Source: Casp-actino8 sp001510455
GTDB taxonomy: Bacteria; Actinomycetota; Acidimicrobiia; Acidimicrobiales; Ilumatobacteraceae
Assembly (NCBI GenBank): GCA_027592035.1
Contig: JAQCIK010000009.1
Coordinates: forward strand, 1 to 64,000
Length of the DNA: 64,000 nucleotides
Direction of reading: 5' to 3'
Part shown: positions 63,793 to 64,000 of the stretch, one piece after another
Position numbering within the stretch: position 1 is the stretch's first letter
Layout: each line of letters starts with the position of its first letter
Position numbers and translations under genes: made by a program
The notes under the pieces: model-generated
Told to the model about the DNA's origin: nothing
The model's database searches: none
The model's input: only the letters and a program-made list of their open reading frames with translations

Positions 63793-64000
63793 ATGAGCGT
63801 GGATTTCGACGACTTCGACGACGACACCGGCTCCTACGACCGCGGCGGCGACGACCCCATGGGAGATTCGGGGATTCTGCTCCGCCGAGCGATCGACATC
63901 ATCGCAACGGCACCCAACATGCCGTTGTCCTCCACTCCGCGCATCGATCGTGACGAGATCATCGAATTGCTCGAAGGGGCCCTCAGTCGGTTGCCCGACG
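63793..64000 (+). CDS. Septum/DivIVA-like protein, C-terminus cut by window edge
   Basis: The first 69 codons of an open frame that leaves the window. An Asp-rich opening (SVDFDDFDDD) is followed by LLRRAIDIIATAPNMPLSST and DEIIELLEGALSRLP. This resembles the start of the actinobacterial SepIVA-type proteins encoded after coaD, which help organise septum or pole growth. Only the N-terminus is visible, so the assignment is tentative. Confidence 0.65.
   Translation, partial: MSVDFDDFDDDTGSYDRGGDDPMGDSGILLRRAIDIIATAPNMPLSSTPRIDRDEIIELLEGALSRLPD

Overview
The window looks like chromosomal DNA from a high-GC actinobacterium. Acidimicrobiia (Ilumatobacter-like) is my best guess. The supporting markers are a fused E2-E1 2-oxoglutarate decarboxylase/dehydrogenase (kgd), the actinobacterial mismatch endonuclease NucS, GTP-type PEP carboxykinase, an HRDC-bearing UvrD2-like helicase, several F420-type LLM flavoenzymes, a PIG-L/mycothiol-type deacetylase, many CoA-dependent lipid genes, and a coaD neighbour that resembles an actinobacterial septum protein. 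The taxonomic call is an inference from gene content; no rRNA or tRNA is present. Genes are packed tightly on both strands. No gene-free stretch exceeds 300 bases: the longest are 1652-1815, 36721-36872, 56881-57022, 30215-30329, 38107-38219 and 25965-26076, which hold promoters and leaders. I saw no insertion sequence, prophage, CRISPR array, tRNA or rRNA.

Layout. 1-5.4 kb: a cut-off unknown gene, an SDR, a WS/DGAT acyltransferase, a zinc-metalloprotease lipoprotein and a DsbA-like protein. 5.4-12.8 kb: a PAP2 phosphatase, a hydrolase, and a lipid-catabolic cluster (two acyl-CoA dehydrogenases, an SDR, an acyl-CoA synthetase and a TetR regulator). 12.9-15.6 kb: a complete Zn/Mn-type ABC importer. 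15.7-26 kb: an S51-like peptidase fusion, hydrolases, larE, an LLM enzyme, a beta-lactamase-fold hydrolase, an MFS transporter, an M20 peptidase, a nitronate monooxygenase-like enzyme and a geranylgeranyl-reductase-like flavoprotein. 26-31.9 kb: a split MFE-2-like beta-oxidation pair (SDR plus MaoC hydratase), nucS, an ABC1/UbiB kinase and a PEP-mobile-domain protein. 32-38 kb: a large unknown membrane protein with duplicated His/Cys-rich ectodomains, cysQ, ettA, a PuuD-like membrane protein and a cupredoxin lipoprotein. 38-54.5 kb: kgd, a HAD protein, an NYN-S1 nuclease-like protein followed by xthA, uvrD2, galK, AMACR, a PIG-L deacetylase and others. 54.5-64 kb: pckG, rpmB with a small cold-shock-like partner, a FakA-like DAK2 protein overlapping recG, a DUF2079 membrane protein, rsmD, coaD and the start of a septum-type protein.

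Two genome-scale patterns stand out. First, about twenty genes that head transcription units carry a TANNNT (or CAGACT) hexamer 6-7 bases before an ATG/GTG start, which implies widespread leaderless transcription and helps fix several starts. Second, a 58-bp palindromic repeat occurs twice, each time between convergent genes. One copy supplies the stop codon and last residues of a neighbouring protein. Most other convergent pairs meet with almost no spacer, and two meet exactly at TGATCA. The strongest candidate for an undescribed protein family is the 635-residue membrane protein at 31986-33893.
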